Positions 63,180 through 64,000 of a stretch of 64,000 nt of DNA are shown here, in pieces. Positions within the stretch are counted from its first letter, which is position 1, and the number at the start of each line of letters is the position of its first letter. The stretch is from Siphonodentalium dalli (lineage: Eukaryota > Mollusca > Scaphopoda > Gadilida > Siphonodentaliidae): assembly GCA_032622095.1 (NCBI GenBank), contig CP136061.1:21210991-21274990 (forward strand). Reading direction: 5' to 3'. The translations under genes and the position numbers were made by a program. The notes under the pieces are model-generated. The model saw nothing but the letters and a program-made list of their open reading frames with translations, was not told where the DNA came from and ran no database searches.

Positions 63180-63510
63180 CAGAAGGGAGAGATATTGTAT
63201 GGAAGCTCGTTGCCCTTTGATGCTTCCCCACCCCTGCAAATAATCTTTTTTCTTAGCTGGTATAAATCTCACGAGATTTTCTGGTATTAAAAGATTTATC
63301 CAAGCTACTTTCCGAAGCCATACTCTTGATTGTCCGCCACGGCGCTGAATTCATAATACAGAACAGTGCAGAAGAGTGAGAGATTACAGCATGGAAGCTC
63401 AAATGGATAATAAAATCATATCAGTGTCTTCCCAAGCTGCTTCCCTATGGACAGAGTACCAGCTTCTGGGGGCTATAACCCACATGCAGGGTCTCCCTCC
63501 CACTGATAAA
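63180..63510 (+). repeat. Diverged outlying unit of the 214-bp repeat
   Basis: ggtataaatctcacgagatt, aagctactttccgaagccat, tccgccacggcgctgaattc, cttcccaagctgcttcccta and ttctgggggctataacccac follow the array monomer with many substitutions. It lies about 1 kb beyond the main array, separated by family C. Confidence 0.75.
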
Positions 63511-63863
63511 GTGTTTAACTAACTGGGGCCTATCTGCATTTTTATTGTTGCTTCGTGTGGCAGACATGATCCTTTAGACTCCCCAGTTAGCTTCTGCAGT
63601 GCACTGATGGTGAATTATTAATGGAATTGCTTCTATTTAATAACATAGTGTATGATGCAAGTGTGCATCGCAAACCCTGGGTGATTCCTATTTATGGGGG
63701 ATTATCCTTGGTTCTGCTCTCTCTTTATGGGGATTTGTTGGCAGCCATGCTTCTGTAGCATATGCTTTATATACACCTCTGGCATTTTTCCTGGAGACTG
63801 AAAGGTTAAAGGTCAATTATTATCCTTATGATGATTTCTAGGCTCCCACAGAAATTCTCATAT
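63511..63863. other. Intergenic, no recognised feature
   Basis: No gene or repeat boundary is seen. Confidence 0.45.
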
Positions 63864-64000
63864 TACAGTAATGCCCTAAATAATCGACTCCTTAACCACA
63901 GCAGAATTATGGGTAATTTTTCAGGATTTAGCTACAGAAGCATGGCTGCCATTAATCAGAAAGCTTTCGCTGAGAGCTTTCCAATGAATGGCAACAAGCC
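63864..64000. mobile_element. Tc1/mariner-like palindromic MITE, copy 10 (cut by window edge)
   Basis: TACAGTAATGCCCTAAATAA through the centre (gctttcgctgagagctttcc) to aatggcaacaagcc at the window end. The left inner arm is altered (gctacagaagcatggctgcc), so pairing there is imperfect. Confidence 0.88.

Overview
This window reads as non-coding DNA from an animal genome built almost entirely of transposable-element remnants and tandem repeats. I recognise no intact transposase, reverse transcriptase, rRNA or tRNA, and no multi-exon host gene. The likely source is a bivalve-like mollusc. That is an inference from a repeat resembling bivalve 'pearl' elements (a TCCG-type microsatellite next to ~150-bp core repeats with Helentron-like ends), from abundant short palindromic elements, and from many satellite arrays. 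It was not confirmed by any database search.

Most mobile DNA here is short and non-autonomous. (1) TTAA-flanked, piggyBac-like elements carry a shared ~69-bp hairpin (GCCAATGCATTCTC arms). Four terminal types, called PB1 to PB4 here, differ in their ends but share this hairpin. (2) A ~217-bp near-perfect palindrome bounded by TA and beginning CAGTAATGCCC is Tc1/mariner-like; about ten copies are present. (3) A double-hairpin element with CAAGCCTTGAAATAG ends has 8-bp target duplications (hAT-like). (4) Two hAT elements with CAGGGAC ends have clean 8-bp duplications. (5) Two 1.3 to 1.4-kb Helentron-like elements are present. (6) Several unclassified families occur in two or more copies.

Region by region: 1-10 kb holds dispersed repeats and a three-level nest (4818-6671). 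10.4-13.2 kb is a 30-bp minisatellite with a 1.19-kb duplication. 13.4-14.5 kb is a hAT element nested in a PB3 element. 15-22.4 kb holds nested TTAA elements, a 23-bp array split by a 481-bp element, and a ~0.5-kb satellite. 23.1-23.3 kb (minus strand) and 34.4-34.8 kb (plus strand) hold two related, divergent gene-like blocks: a CRE-like and TATA-like upstream segment followed by a reading frame with an RVCD(Y/F)xF...GKxHPxxK motif. These are the only host-gene candidates. 35.1-36.0 kb is a 26-bp array. 39-43 kb holds back-to-back TTAA elements and the second Helentron-like copy. 43.6-46.8 kb is a cluster of three arrays (53 bp; 62 bp; ~150-172 bp with poly-C). 46.9-57.6 kb is dense in nested elements, including a PB1 element flanked by a perfect 65-bp duplication. 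57.3-58.6 kb is a composite repeat, 59.1 kb a 153-bp palindrome, and 61.0-62.2 kb a 214-bp array.

Nothing here forms an operon-like or multi-gene system. The biology on display is transposon self-nesting, end-swapping and satellite birth. The reconstruction is unusually clear because many insertions hit other repeats whose empty versions lie elsewhere in the window.
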